Of a stretch of 19,881 bases of DNA, positions 1 through 8,280 are shown one piece after another. The number at the start of each line of letters is the position of its first letter. Position 1 is the stretch's first letter. The notes under the pieces were generated by a model that ran no database searches, was not told the DNA's origin, and worked only from the letters and a program-made list of their open reading frames with translations. The DNA comes from Hirudo medicinalis (lineage: Eukaryota > Annelida > Clitellata > Hirudinida > Hirudinidae): contig MPNW01000075.1 of NCBI GenBank assembly GCA_011800805.1, positions 67,510 through 87,390 of the forward strand. The letters are read 5' to 3'. The position numbers and the translations under genes are program-made.

Positions 1-674
1 TATTGAAATGGAAACCTCCTGAGCTTAACACCGTTGACTTCAAACTGATCATAGAAACGAGTCAGAGCAACATTACCGTCGGTAATTTGATGGTTGGTGG
101 CTTCAAACCTTCTTTTGCAACTATCGAGGTGACTCCGCAACTCAAGCAGTACAACAACAAAATAATCGAATGCTCATGGGATTTTGACAAAAAAGTGTGG
201 AAATTCATGAGGGAGAGGACTGATAAGTCCTACCCTAACATGTTCCAAACTGTTCGGTCGATTATGAATTGCATTAAAAAACCCGTTACAAAGGAGGGCC
301 TTTACCATGTTATTGACTTTCAACGATTTGACATCACGAAGTCCAAGAAACCCTGCACTATTAAAATGAACAAGAAATTACCCCCGGGTACCCCTCAAAA
401 CCCAACTTTGCCCCGACCGCTTTCTTCCCAGAAAAATGTTCAAATTCCTCTTGGCATCTCAAATCGCAAAACATTGGAAAATACTGACCCATTTGGTCTT
501 GGCAGAGAAGTTGATCGCTTGTTGAGGGAGCATAAAAGGTTTCGTGTTAATGAAGATGAATCCACTGGCAATTATGTCATACCGATTCCTCAGAATATTA
601 ACACTTGCGATCCACTTGGTCTTTTGGAAGATGAATCTTTTCATGCAAGTAAGAAGCTAAGAATGGATAACTAA
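1..674 (+). CDS. RNGTT: mRNA capping enzyme, C-terminal part (partial, last exon)
   Basis: This exon encodes the end of the bifunctional nuclear mRNA capping enzyme, which removes the 5' gamma phosphate and transfers GMP to nascent RNA polymerase II transcripts. The frame is open from base 3 and runs off the left edge, so the first residue shown (TTG, Leu) is internal. Visible guanylyltransferase elements are motif V (LKWKPP, fragment residues 1-6), the OB-fold strands with VGGF and LKQYNNKIIECSW (about 31-59), motif VI RTDKSYPN (72-79), and PVTKEGLYHVIDF (94-106). These match the end of the metazoan RNGTT catalytic domain. The upstream triphosphatase domain and the Lys nucleophile motif lie outside the window. 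The tail after the domain is about 117 residues, against roughly 30 in the human enzyme. It has a Pro-rich, basic segment and two DP[F/L]GL motifs (162-166 and 203-207). The stop is TAA 672-674. The family call is firm; the tail's function is unknown. Confidence 0.93.
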   Translation, partial: LKWKPPELNTVDFKLIIETSQSNITVGNLMVGGFKPSFATIEVTPQLKQYNNKIIECSWDFDKKVWKFMRERTDKSYPNMFQTVRSIMNCIKKPVTKEGLYHVIDFQRFDITKSKKPCTIKMNKKLPPGTPQNPTLPRPLSSQKNVQIPLGISNRKTLENTDPFGLGREVDRLLREHKRFRVNEDESTGNYVIPIPQNINTCDPLGLLEDESFHASKKLRMDN

Positions 675-1290
675 TAATCGCCTTTCTCGTCTAATTTATT
701 TAATGCCCCCTCCGTATTTCGTTGAAAATTCAAATTTAAAAAAAAATTGACAAAATGTTAATGAAGATAAGAAGCAAGTTTTGTTCCGATATTTTCAGAA
801 GTAAACATTCATCACTGATTTTCGGTTACGAAACGTTTTACTCAATGTATGATTTTGAGACATGATTCCTGTCTTTCGACAAGTGGAAATACTTAATTCA
901 TCAAATACCCGCAAACAACTTACAATTTATGAAATCATGTTGAAACTGCCCTCTTGGTCGTCAAAGTTGCAGAAACATAAGAGAGCTTTGGATTCCTGTT
1001 GACGGAGTCGAACTTACAGAAACATACAGAAACATTCAGAAACATAAAGGAAATAAGGATTGGTTGTGTACATTTTAATTTCTAAAATCTTTTATGGAAA
1101 AAAGCAGTTGGATCATCCATTTTATTGAACTGTAATGCGGATGTTTGAAATTTACTACTAGTAAATGTTGATTGAAAAAGGCAACTGATCCTTACTCCCG
1201 TGGCAAGCCAAAGCCAAGCTGCAGTTTCAACTAGTTTTCAATAAAATTTTAAATCTCAAATTTAATAAAAGTATTTGACGTGAATTAATG
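675..1290 (+). other. Probable 3' UTR of the capping enzyme gene with poly(A) signals
   Basis: AT-rich sequence follows the RNGTT stop. Canonical AATAAA hexamers lie at 1240-1245 and 1264-1269, the first candidates after the stop codon. A small 10-bp tandem (ACAGAAACAT, three copies) sits at 1016-1045. The UTR end is inferred from the hexamers only. Confidence 0.45.
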
Positions 1291-2726
1291 AATTAAAAGT
1301 GCTTTGATAAAACATTCAACGTATTCAAAAAGTAATTTGAACCAAAGTAAAGCTTTTTATAAATCTTCAGTTAGACAATCCACCTTCTTCCACACAGGAG
1401 AATGAAATTATTTTGTTTTTACTTTTCTCAACCTAAATAACGAAATAAAGTTTCAATTGAGTCTTGGAAATTGTAGTCATTTAATGAGCTTAAATTTTAA
1501 ATGCAGCAGAACATTGTTAGGAATTATTTATATAATGTAATTACTTTTAAATTCGAGATACCGAAAATGACGGATCTAAGACAATGAATAAGGAAGTCTT
1601 AAAAGTGATGAATATCAGGTGTGTAGGATCCAGCATGTAGCATTTTCTGGGTAACTATTTGTTACTACGATAATATTTAGTAATAAACTGGCTACAAATG
1701 TAGAAGGCTGAATTAATGACCCCATGATTTTTATTGCAAATGCATAGTTATGTTTAATAAATTTATATTTATCAAATTCCGACAGATCTGTTCTATATTT
1801 CAAACTCGGTCGTCAAGTAAATTTGTAGCTTCACATTAGGATGGTGACTACAAAATATCCTGCTGCGTTCACGAAATCTCAAATCAGTAAATATTTTCTT
1901 CGAGTTTTATTTTGTTTTATTTTTCAGAAAGTGTCAAAAATGTAGATTCCTTTTTAGACATCTGAATAAAGTAGGCGGACGAACGCTCTGAAATGTTAGT
2001 CAAATCTTGGAAAAAAAACAAAAAAAAACAAACATCCCCTTCTAAAATAGCTTTAAATCCTGCTCATAAAAGAGACACCATAAGTCTAATTATGTCTGAA
2101 GGCCTGACACGTGTAAGAATAGAAATCGAAATGCCAGCAATATCCGAGCAAAGCTGAGACAATGTCCACAATGCCTCAACAATCACGCTGGCAATATCAA
2201 CAATAACAAGAATTCACCCAGTTGAATGTTGTTGGTGTCTTCGTCTGAACTTCAAATTGTGAGACCGACTGCGATTTAACACCGAATTTGAAGATTTCTT
2301 GACTGCGGATTCATTGCATACGTTTTGTATTATAAGCCTCTTCATGAAATAACCCCATCGAAGACAAACTGAAGAGTCCACTGAGACAAAACATACAAAG
2401 TCATGGCAAACATGGAGACAAGAAAACAAAGACCAAAGAGTGGTATCTGATGGAAAGCGAAAGATTTACAAATGCGGGGAAAACTTCAAGATAGGTTTGT
2501 CGACACTTGAAGATAAAATACCGGCACGGCTTGAGAAACGGGTTTCCTGAAAGCTCTAACAAGGTTGCAAAGTTTCTCGATTTTTTTTCTCTTCTTCAAT
2601 TCTTCAAGTTGGATAAAAAGGTGAAATTTTTGTTGAAATGTTTGAAATCCTTCTAACCATGAAACGGTCTCCTTTTCTGTCCGGATATTGCGCAGGAGTG
2701 GAATTCTCTTGCTAGTCTGGCAAAAC
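1291..2726. other. AT-rich intergenic stretch without a recognisable gene
   Basis: I see no family-like peptide, tRNA or strong repeat here. The longest open frames (62 and 71 codons, minus strand, 1615-1803 and 2214-2429) have no recognisable motif and are of a length expected by chance. Homopolymeric A and T runs occur around 2010-2035 and 2581-2590. Confidence 0.5.
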
Positions 2727-2838
2727 GAACTGAGTTTGATAAAGTGGTTGATTGATTGACTGAATGAGTGATTGAACTGAGTTCGATAAAGCGGTTGATT
2801 GATTGACTGAGTGAGTGATTGAATTGAGTTCGATAAAG
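2727..2838. repeat. 47-bp minisatellite, about 2.4 copies
   Basis: Units begin at 2727, 2774 and 2821, each starting GAA(C/T)TGAGTT(T/C)GATAAAG. The spacing is exactly 47 bp and the third unit is truncated. Each full unit contains an internal TTGATTGATTGACTGA run. The minus strand is open through it only because 47-bp units shift frame without hitting a stop; I do not regard that as coding. Confidence 0.85.
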
Positions 2839-3548
2839 AGAGCCAACGTCAAATAAACCAGAGAATTTCTAACAGGTAATTCTAAGTTTTTCATAATTTT
2901 AGATATTATTTTTCTTTTTTTTTGAAAAAAAAAATTTAAAATCATATTTAAAACTAAGATAGATGAATCAATGTGTTGGAATTAATGTTTGAATTAGGAA
3001 TATTTGAAAATATATGAATAAAAGCTTTATTGAAGGAGAAACAGTTTTATATAATTATCCTTCAATAAATTTAATCGGACACATTGGAAACAGAGCACTT
3101 AATATCGCCCGATTAAATAGTTCATAATAATGAATATATGTTTCATTTAAATTGACGTGTATTTTTAAAATTAATCAAAACAAATATCTTTTAATTTGAC
3201 ATAAACATAAAAATCTAAAATATAAGTATTTTTTAGGTAATTATTAATCCGGTGTTTACGTTCATGAAATATTATAAATATAAACTTATAAATATGAATC
3301 ACAAGTTACCTGTATACCTGCACTAACCTCACTTTCAATATTTAATAATTATCGGCACATTACTACATCACATCGTTATTAAGTATGCTGAGTATCAACC
3401 AATGGTTCAACTTACTGTTCGTAAATGGTTTATGAACTTGATTGAATTTATTTGCAATAAATCATCCATTACAATTTCATCTAAATCAATTTGTGTCCAT
3501 TTCAATATTTTATTTATGTGTTCAATTACATTAAATGTGTTTGGGCAA
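2839..3548. other. Very AT-rich intergenic stretch, nothing recognised
   Basis: Low-complexity A/T sequence with scattered AATAAA and ATTTAAAT words on both strands. I find no exon-like segment, RNA gene or ordered repeat. Confidence 0.5.
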
Positions 3549-3650
3549 TTTGTAGAGATGGTTAGATAGATGGGTGAATAAATGCATTGGTGGGTGGATG
3601 AATGATGGATGGATGGATGGATGAATGGACGGAAGGACGGACGAATGGCG
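3549..3650. repeat. Degenerate GGAT/GGAC tetranucleotide array
   Basis: The tract begins as diverged GATGGTTAGATAGATGGG sequence, becomes a clean (ATGG)n core around 3604-3625, and drifts into GGAC/GGAA variants to about 3650. It is the first of several tetranucleotide arrays of the same family in the window (others near 13919, 15592 and 16660). Confidence 0.75.
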
Positions 3651-4097
3651 AAATGAGTGAGGATTAGTCACTCTTTCAACAATCTTTGACACAAATTGGC
3701 ATTCTTTATATTCTGTCTAAATGGATCATTGTTTTCATCATATTATTAGATCAGAATAGATTTAAAACAAGCCGAAACGAAAACAAAAATAAAAATTTGT
3801 CATAAATTAGGCCTCATGTGTAATTCTAAGTTCATTACAGCCAATCAGACAATAACCTCTGTTTAATTAGCCGATTATTGGCCAATATTTTAACTAATTT
3901 TTCAACCAAATTCATCATATTTGCTGCTATGCAAATGTATTTTTACAAGCAATATGTGGACTATTATGTTATTTAGTTATTAAATGTGACCATTTACTTA
4001 ATTATTACAATTAACATTCGATTAATTATTTTAAACCGACGTTAACACTGGATTGTTTAAGCGCTTAAGATTTTATGACATAATTTCTTTTATTCCC
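3651..4097. other. Region upstream of the R-spondin start: intergenic or 5' intron
   Basis: AT-rich, with no coding signal. It ends in a pyrimidine-rich tract (TTTCTTTTATTCCCAG) reading directly into the R-spondin start codon, so at least the 3' part may be an intron in the 5' UTR rather than a promoter. I cannot identify a TATA box or initiator with confidence. Confidence 0.4.
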
Positions 4098-4101
4098 AGC
4101 C

Positions 4102-4455
4102 ATGAAACTCCATTTGACCATCATCGTCACTTCAACCGTCCTCATTGCCATCTTTATGACGTCAGCGGCGATGGAGGACGACCCCCTCAACTCGTACCTC
4201 CGTAGGTCCAACCGGCCTTCAGAAAGGTCAAACCCCGAGTCCCCCGCAATAACAGCAACAACGGTTGTCCCAACAAATGTATTCAATGTTCGGCTTCCAA
4301 CGGTTGCATCACGTGTCGAGCACGTCACTTCCTGTTCTTCGAGTGGCAGAACATGAGGCAGGTGGGGATCTGCATGGCCCGCTGTCCTCAGGGATACTAT
4401 CCCGCCGTTTGGAATCCCGGGGAAAAGCCAAAAAAGCGACATGGGAAGTGTTCAA
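4102..4455 (+). CDS. RSPO: R-spondin exon 1: signal peptide and furin-like repeat 1 (frame break inside)
   Basis: R-spondins are secreted Wnt agonists that bind ZNRF3/RNF43 ligases through furin-like repeat 1 and LGR4-6 through repeat 2. ATG 4102 opens a secretory signal (a Lys, then LTIIVTSTVLIAIF, then small residues SAA near 21-23) and an Arg/Ser/Pro-rich linker (LRRSNRPSERSNP). The furin-like repeat is in a different frame, from about 4245 on: GCPNKCIQCSASNGCITC, then FFEWQNMRQVGICMARCPQGYYP and a Lys-rich loop ending HGKCS. Cysteine spacing and the RQVG core match vertebrate RSPO repeat 1. The two frames join if the CCCCC run at 4241-4245 lacks one base. The donor A|GTGAGT (GT 4456-4457) leaves phase 1. 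AG 4098-4099 lies 2 bp before the ATG in an acceptor-like context. The identity is strong; the frame break is unresolved (read error, lesion, or a short undetected intron). Confidence 0.88.
4241..4245 (+). other. CCCCC run where the R-spondin reading frame breaks
   Basis: Upstream codons (signal peptide, ...NPESP) read in the frame of 4102. Downstream codons (RNNSNNGCPNKC...) read in the frame of 4245. One missing C here reconciles them. The frame of 4245 is closed upstream by TAG 4203-4205, and the frame of 4102 loses all furin-like cysteine spacing downstream, so the switch must lie between 4206 and about 4262. The five-C run is the natural slip point; a four-C run at 4233-4236 is the alternative. 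Confidence 0.6.
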
Positions 4456-4737
4456 GTGAGTATTGTTGTAGTCAGTATTAGATTTTTAGTGATTGAAACT
4501 TTGATCAATCAACTCATGAAATAATCAACCCATATTCTCATCATTCATTTAGCATTTCAATCAATTAATGATTGTGCTTTTATTGAGTGAAAAATAATTA
4601 ATTAATTTGTCAGTTTAATACTTTTTAATATTTTTATAAATTTGTTTGGAGGTAATGAAATGAAACTGAATGTATGGCTATTTAAATGATATTTGAAACC
4701 TCCTTCATATATTGTTGCATAATATAACTTACATTAT

Positions 4738-4960
4738 AATAATGAACTAATTATTATAATATTATTATGAACTAATTATTATATTATTATTATGAACTAA
4801 TTATTATATTATTATTATGAACTAATTATTATATTATTATTATTAATTATTATATTATTATTATGAACTAATTATTATATTATTATTATTAACTAATTAT
4901 TATATTATTATTATTAATTATTATATTATTATTATGAACTAATTATTATATTATATTATT
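4738..4960. repeat. AT-rich tandem array, 25-bp units mixed with 21-bp units
   Basis: The anchor word GAACTAA (once TAACTAA) recurs at 4744, 4769, 4794, 4819, 4865, 4890 and 4936. Spacings are 25, 25, 25, 46, 25 and 46 bp, so some units are followed by a 21-bp unit that lacks the anchor. The rest of each unit is TTATTATATTATTATTAT. It lies entirely in intron 1. Confidence 0.85.
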
Positions 4961-5378
4961 TGTTTCGATGCAAATTCAATTTGATCGGCTGACCTGAGCA
5001 GAGTTGTTACAGTGCACCTGTTACACGATTCCAAATACTTGGAAGCAGAATGTCCAATAAAAGCGAAACTCAAGTCTTCACGGAGATTGGGGTGTGATTG
5101 GATGGATCGTTATCATAATTTATGAATTAGCGATCGGATGAATAATTAGCATAATTTATGAATTAGTGAATGGATCATTATCATCAATTAATCTGCAAAT
5201 AGCATCGAATTGGGACCAACAATTTATATAAATAACTCTTGCAAAAGAAGGCACTGAAGACGTAAACTACAATGCCCATGACTTCAGTAAATATTATTAA
5301 CTATTTTTAGAGACTATTTTTAGTCGTAAGCAAACTCGGTGTCAATAAAACAATTTAATGAGCTTAATAAAGCGATGT

Positions 5379-5591
5379 TAACGTAACAATATTACAACAA
5401 CAATGGTAACGTAACAGTATTACAGCAACAATGGTAACGTAACAATATTACAACAACAATGGTAACATTACGTTACAACATTACAACAACAATGGTAACA
5501 TTACATTACAACATTACAACAACAATTGTAACATTACGTTACAACATTACAACAACAATGGTAACATTACATTACAACATTACAACAACAG
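5379..5591. repeat. Compound minisatellite: three 28-bp then four 33-bp units
   Basis: Units start at 5379, 5407 and 5435 (28 bp, TAACGTAACAATATTACAAC...) and at 5463, 5496, 5529 and 5562 (33 bp, TAACATTAC(G/A)TTACAAC...). All share the tail ACAACAACAATGG or a close variant. The 33-bp units alternate CG, CA, CG, CA at one site. The + strand is open from 5459 to 5749 and would read an 11-residue repeat, VTL(R/H)YNITTTM. There is no other coding support, so I treat that frame as a by-product of a unit length divisible by three. Confidence 0.88.
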
Positions 5592-6440
5592 ACGTACGTG
5601 CCTTGATCGAGTTACAGTGTTTGCACACACCCGAGGATGAAAGTTCATTTCAAGTCCTCTTCCAAACAAGATTTGCCAAAATCTGCGAACATTCTTGTCA
5701 AATTATTGTCACTTGTGTCAACACGAGAACCTCAGAAGAAGAGATTTAGAATGGAAAACTTGGCAGGATTGGAAAGGTGTTGTCAAACATTGGATTTAGT
5801 CGGTGTCAGGTGCTAGTCATGAGCTTTGTCAAACGAATTTATTCCACTTACATCCACAATTACATCTGTGTAATTAATTAATTGCATGTTTGCGCTTTGA
5901 ATTTATATTCTCCAAATTTGTGGACTAAGATTTCAATCTTGATTGGAAAATGATGGCAGAAAATGAAAAGACATTAAATAAGCATCTATCGAATTTTATC
6001 AATCACATTAGAGAAATGACGATGGGATAAATTTCAGTTTGTCAAATATATCGTGTTTGTGTGAATAATATAATTGATGAGAATACTTCGATTTGTGTAG
6101 CGCAACATGAGCATCAGTTAAAACAAGGTGCGATATGATGTGGACACTTTGACAGTTTGGGTGTTCATTAAGGGGCAAGCCACTCCCTGGTCTTAAGAAC
6201 CTATCAAGCATATTTTCCAAATATAAATTATGAAAAAATCTAATTGAATCTGAGCCAATAAACCAATTGAAGAAAATTACTTAACCCGAGCTAATCACGA
6301 TCCCATCTTTACTAATATTTCATTTATTCAACCAAAGCGATCGACATAAATAAAGTTATTGACACATCAGCATGAATAACAAACTTGCATTTGATTCAAA
6401 TGTGACCATAAATTCAAAAGAGTTTGTTACTCGTTGGGGC

Positions 6441-6509
6441 TGAATGAATTGAATACAATCAGGTTGAATGAATTGAATACAATCATGTTGAATGAATTGA
6501 ATACAATCG
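6441..6509. repeat. 24-bp tandem repeat, about 2.8 copies
   Basis: Units of TGAATGAATTGAATACAATC plus four variable bases begin at 6441, 6465 and 6489. They lie in intron 1 of the R-spondin gene. Confidence 0.8.
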
Positions 6510-6657
6510 AGTGACGGATGTGAGGATGAGAAATGAAGAAGAGATCAAAAAGCAATAAATCGCAAAGCAATTGTATTATTACAAAGTAAGAATATCATGT
6601 TGAGTAACTGATATATCAGCGGGATGTTGAAGAGTTTTATTTTGTAAATTGCCCGTC

Positions 6658-6679
6658 ATTCGTTCGTTCGTTCGTTCAT
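6658..6679. repeat. Short (CGTT)n microsatellite
   Basis: Four to five tandem CGTT/CATT units in intron 1. Confidence 0.7.
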
Positions 6680-7015
6680 TCTCTAGAAATATCGCTTTTA
6701 TGTAACTGCTCTGCAATCTATTTGATCATTCATTCAAATTATTATTTTTTGAATAATCAGAATAAATATAGCATTCATTCGTGAATTCATTTTGCTTAAT
6801 ATTTATCTATTAAGAATATTTATTCATCAAAAATTCGCGAAAGCAGCAAATGCCAATCAAGCATTCAAATTATTCGTTCAAATAATTTATCTTTTTTAAA
6901 TTTTTTGATTTACCACTTCCCTTGTAATTACTATTAATTATATTCTTATTATTACATTTATTACTAGTGACAATATTAGTATTACTACTAATAATAACAT
7001 CACAAACGTTCAAAG

Positions 7016-7153
7016 AATGCACGATCGAAAACTGTGAGAAATGCAGAACAAAAGACCGGTGTGGGAGGTGTCTCAAACCGTACCTCCTCTACAGGGGACG
7101 CTGCCTCCAGAAGTGCCCCCCAAGGCTCATCTGTTCCACCCTGAAGAGAGAAA
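7016..7153 (+). CDS. RSPO: R-spondin exon 2: furin-like repeat 2
   Basis: This exon encodes the second furin-like cysteine-rich repeat, which in vertebrate R-spondins inserts two phenylalanines into the LGR ectodomain. The frame set by the phase-1 junction reads CTIENCEKCRTKDRC, then GRCLKPYLLYRGRCLQKCPP, then LICSTLKRE. Cysteine spacing and the Y-x-x-x-GRC-x-x-x-CP pattern match RSPO repeat 2. The residues at the positions of RSPO1 Phe106 and Phe110 are both Arg (CRTKDRC instead of CFSHNFC). The 5' edge is AAAG|AATGC. The 3' edge is inferred at GAAA|GTGCAG (GT 7154-7155), the reasonable donor in phase 1 that fits the acceptor of the next exon. The frame continues open to TGA 7180-7182, so this donor is less certain than the acceptor. 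Confidence 0.9.
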
Positions 7154-7632
7154 GTGCAGGAAGCCTGGTCAAGGTTTTGTGAAAATTTGCCTTTTTAAAG
7201 AATAGTTCTATTATTATGATTTATTAATTTATGTCGATTGATGGATTTAATGAATATTCATTGTAATGCTCTGATTTGCATAATATTTATAACAGTCAAT
7301 TGATGGCTTATTTTGTAATATGGGGATATATATCACGTAGATGCCATATTATCATCTGTCATAATTTCTCTTGTTAATACTTAATAATAATTATCGATAA
7401 TTTATTATTATTATTATTGTTGATGATGATTATTTATAGAAATTTTTAACTAAAAAATATGACATTTTTATCAATCATTTCATTTTAAGAAAAAAAAACT
7501 TAATCTCTATTTGTGAAATAATCTGTAATATAAAACTGAAAATATATGTCTCTCTGTCTCAAGAACTCCTCCCAAACGATGAAAAGTAATGACATGGAAT
7601 TTACACGCGTCATTCTCTGCAAGGGTGCAAGG

Positions 7633-7866
7633 GGTGCAAGTTAGTTCAGAGGGTAGCGTTCCTGCGAACGACGGTAAAAGCAACAGTCGTTACGTGTCGT
7701 GTTCGAAACCCAGCTTGCACCACCACAAAGCGCCCCTGGGAGCCGGCGCTATATNTCAGAGGGTAGCGTTCCTGCGAACGACGGTAAAAGCAACAGTCGT
7801 TACGTGTCGTGTTCGAAACCCAGCTTGCACCACCACAAAGCGCCCCTGGGAGCCGGCGCTATATAA
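7633..7866 (+). mobile_element. tRNA-derived SINE (type A), duplicated across a single N
   Basis: The tRNA-like head is 7633-7721. Its closing stem is GGTGCAAG (7633-7640) with CTTGCACC (7714-7721), 8 bp perfect. The A-box-like sequence is TTAGTTCAGAGGG and the B-box-like sequence is GTTCGAAACC. The 3' part forms an AGCGCC/GGCGCT hairpin and ends GGCGCTATATAAAT. Bases 7646-7754 are repeated identically at 7756-7864 with one N (7755) between, so the second copy lacks the 5' stem. The N and the perfect identity point to an assembly join rather than two insertions. Confidence 0.75.
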
Positions 7867-7882
7867 ATGGTCTAAGCGCCCC

Positions 7883-8070
7883 GGTGGCTCCCGCATGGTC
7901 TAATGGTTAAGACTTCCGCCTCTCACGATGGCAGCACGGATTCGAATCCCGTTGCGGGAGCACCGTCCTAATCATCTAGCTATGCAACGGGCGTTAATGA
8001 ACAATTATTATTATTCCCTGACGCTCACGCTTATGGCGCTATATAAATAAACTTACTTACTACTTACTCA
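7883..8070 (+). mobile_element. tRNA-derived SINE (type B), tRNA-Glu-like head
   Basis: Head 7889-7959: acceptor stem TCCCGCA/TGCGGGA (extends to 9 bp with flanking GC), D-arm GTCT-AATGGTTA-AGAC, T-loop TTCGAAT. It resembles animal tRNA-Glu with a CTC at the anticodon position. The anticodon stem (TCCGC against GATGG) does not pair well, there is extra conserved sequence 3' of it (CACCGTCCTAATCAT), and it ends GGCGCTATATAAAT plus a CTTA-rich tail (8049-8070). This argues for a SINE rather than a working tRNA gene. The A box TGGTCTAATGG matches the pol III consensus. Confidence 0.75.
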
Positions 8071-8190
8071 CTGCCATTCGTAGTTCAACTGTGCTGTTTT
8101 CTATTTTCAACTTCCTAGTTTTCCAACTTTCACCTTTTCCAAAATCGCTTACGAGCTTTAAACTCGAGAGCTACTGAAAGCGGTGAGCGT

Positions 8191-8280
8191 TGTGCTCCCG
8201 CACGATCTGATGTTTGAGACTTAACCTCTCACGATGGCAGCACGGGTTCGAGTCCCGTTGCGGGATCACCGTCCTAATCA
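8191..8280 (+). mobile_element. Truncated SINE copy of type B
   Basis: The head at 8196-8265 repeats the type B pattern: TCCCGCA/TGCGGGA stem, CTCTCACGATGGCAGCACGG, a perfect T-arm ACGGG-TTCGAGT-CCCGT, and the shared 3' word CACCGTCCTAATCAT. The D-arm is diverged (GATCTGATGTTTGAGAC) and the GGCGCTATATAAAT tail is absent, so this is a 3'-truncated or decayed copy. Confidence 0.7.

Larger units (their letters stand above)
4456..7015 (+). other. R-spondin intron 1 (phase 1)
   Basis: It begins GTGAGT and ends CAAAG. Joining 4455 to 7016 makes codon A|AA (Lys) and gives GKCSKCTIENCEKC, the expected junction of the two furin-like repeats. The polypyrimidine tract before 7015 is weak. The intron contains the AT-rich 25-bp array, the 28/33-bp array, a 24-bp tandem, a CGTT run at 6658-6679, and a two-copy CATAATTTATGAATTAG motif at 5114-5130 and 5150-5166. 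Between 5600 and 6440 I recognise no gene. Confidence 0.85.

Noticed and set aside
4065..4442. 125-codon minus-strand frame opposite R-spondin exon 1
   Set aside because: It is a shadow of the furin-like exon on the other strand; the + strand has cysteine spacing, RQVG core and splice sites.
5459..5749. 96-codon frame with an 11-residue repeat as a possible antigen-like or structural protein
   Set aside because: It lies inside intron 1, starts within the minisatellite, and has no splice or promoter support; the repeat length of 33 bp explains the open frame.
7154..7182. Extension of R-spondin exon 2 to the stop at 7180-7182 as a short secreted isoform
   Set aside because: The phase-1 donor at 7154 restores the normal junction to TSP1; retained-intron reading cannot be excluded but nothing supports it.
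7589..7903. 104-codon + strand frame across the SINE region
   Set aside because: It spans the N and the duplicated 109-bp SINE segment and simply reads tRNA-like sequence twice.
7889..7959. Functional tRNA-Glu(CTC) gene
   Set aside because: The acceptor, D and T arms are good, but the anticodon stem is mismatched, a second diverged copy exists 300 bp away, and both share extra 3' sequence; a SINE head explains this better.
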